Part shown: in pieces, positions 5,805-6,040 of the stretch
Layout of the letters: every line of letters starts with the position of its first letter
How positions within the stretch are numbered: position 1 is the first letter of the stretch
From: Halieaceae bacterium
GTDB taxonomy: Bacteria > Pseudomonadota > Gammaproteobacteria > Pseudomonadales > Halieaceae
Direction: 5' to 3'
NCBI GenBank assembly: GCA_011523115.1
Contig: WTHO01000256.1
Location: 5,148 to 11,187, forward strand
Length of the DNA stretch: 6,040 nt
The notes under the pieces: generated by a model
Databases searched by the model: none
Told to the model about the DNA's origin: nothing
Seen by the model: the letters and a program-made list of their open reading frames with translations, nothing else
Translations under genes and position numbers: made by a program

Positions 5805-6040
5805 ATGAGAAAAATAGCCAAACAGCAAGATCAGGATGGGGCAGAGATCGACCTGACGCCGATGTTGGACGTCGTGTTCATCATGCTGATCTTCTTCATC
5901 GTTGTTGCATCCTTTATTAAGGAGGCTGGTGTGGAGGTGAATCGCCCTGACGACAATCAGCCCGATGACCCCGAAGATTCCACCAGCATTTTGGTGGAGG
6001 TCGCCTCTGACAATCAGATCTGGATGGAGAATCGCCGGGT
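5805..6040 (+). CDS. exbD: ExbD-type biopolymer transport protein, 3' truncated by the window edge
   Basis: Seventy-eight complete codons are present and the frame is still open at the edge. The N-terminus is short and cytoplasmic (MRKIAKQQDQDGAEID). It is followed by the ExbD/TolR signature LTPMLDVVFIMLIFF at 17-31, whose D22 corresponds to the essential membrane aspartate (D25 of E. coli ExbD) that responds to proton flow. After the single membrane segment (about 21-38) comes an acidic linker rich in D, P and E (48-58), then the start of the periplasmic domain, SILVEVASDNQIWMENRR. It would pair with the preceding ExbB, and possibly the TtpC channel domain, to drive TonB. GAGGA at 5796-5800 lies 4 bases before the ATG, a little close but usable. 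A full ExbD is usually about 130-140 residues, so roughly 60 are missing. Confidence 0.95.
   Translation, partial: MRKIAKQQDQDGAEIDLTPMLDVVFIMLIFFIVVASFIKEAGVEVNRPDDNQPDDPEDSTSILVEVASDNQIWMENRR

Noticed and set aside
1..6040. tRNA, rRNA, CRISPR array, insertion sequence or phage attachment site
   Set aside because: No regularly spaced repeats, terminal inverted repeats, transposase or integrase motifs or tRNA-like segments were seen by eye; almost all bases fall in conserved genes.

Overview
The window reads as a piece of a gammaproteobacterial chromosome. Every gene I can support lies on the + strand and coding density is high. The order ptsP-lgt-thyA is the classical gammaproteobacterial arrangement (E. 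coli has rppH-ptsP-lgt-thyA), and folA directly after thyA is common in the Pseudomonas/marine gammaproteobacterial branch. The second half carries a DUF3450 / TtpC / ExbB / ExbD cluster of the kind known from Vibrio, Shewanella and many marine gammaproteobacteria. I infer an aquatic or marine gammaproteobacterium; the genus cannot be fixed from the sequence alone.

Region 1 (1-2862) is a tightly packed housekeeping block. It holds the 3' end of ptsP (nitrogen-type PTS enzyme I), lgt (prolipoprotein diacylglyceryl transferase) starting on the base after the ptsP stop, thyA (thymidylate synthase) 7 bases after lgt, and folA (dihydrofolate reductase), whose GTG start overlaps the thyA stop by 4 bases. 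ThyA oxidises methylene-tetrahydrofolate to dihydrofolate and FolA reduces it back, so the last two genes close one metabolic loop.

Region 2 (2863-3048) is the only real intergenic gap, about 186 bases. It has no convincing intrinsic terminator. It does hold a plausible sigma70-like promoter (-35 at 2893-2898, -10 at 2916-2921), a Fur-box-like sequence overlapping the -35, an inverted repeat whose loop is the -10, a stem-loop just upstream of the next gene, and a tiny 11-codon ORF with its own Shine-Dalgarno. These are hand-read candidates.

Region 3 (3049-6040) is an energy-transduction operon. It encodes a secreted periplasmic coiled-coil DUF3450 protein, a 473-residue TtpC-like protein (signal peptide, long periplasmic coiled-coil domain, C-terminal MotA/TolQ/ExbB domain), a short canonical ExbB and the start of an ExbD that runs off the window. 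Spacings of 1, 22 and 24 bases and good Shine-Dalgarno sites suggest one transcript. By analogy with the Vibrio TonB2 cluster, the rest of exbD, a tonB and a TPR-protein gene are expected beyond the right edge. The machine would use the proton gradient to energise TonB-dependent outer-membrane import, with the two periplasmic coiled-coil proteins as accessory parts of unknown mechanism. This is a known but poorly understood architecture rather than a wholly new one.
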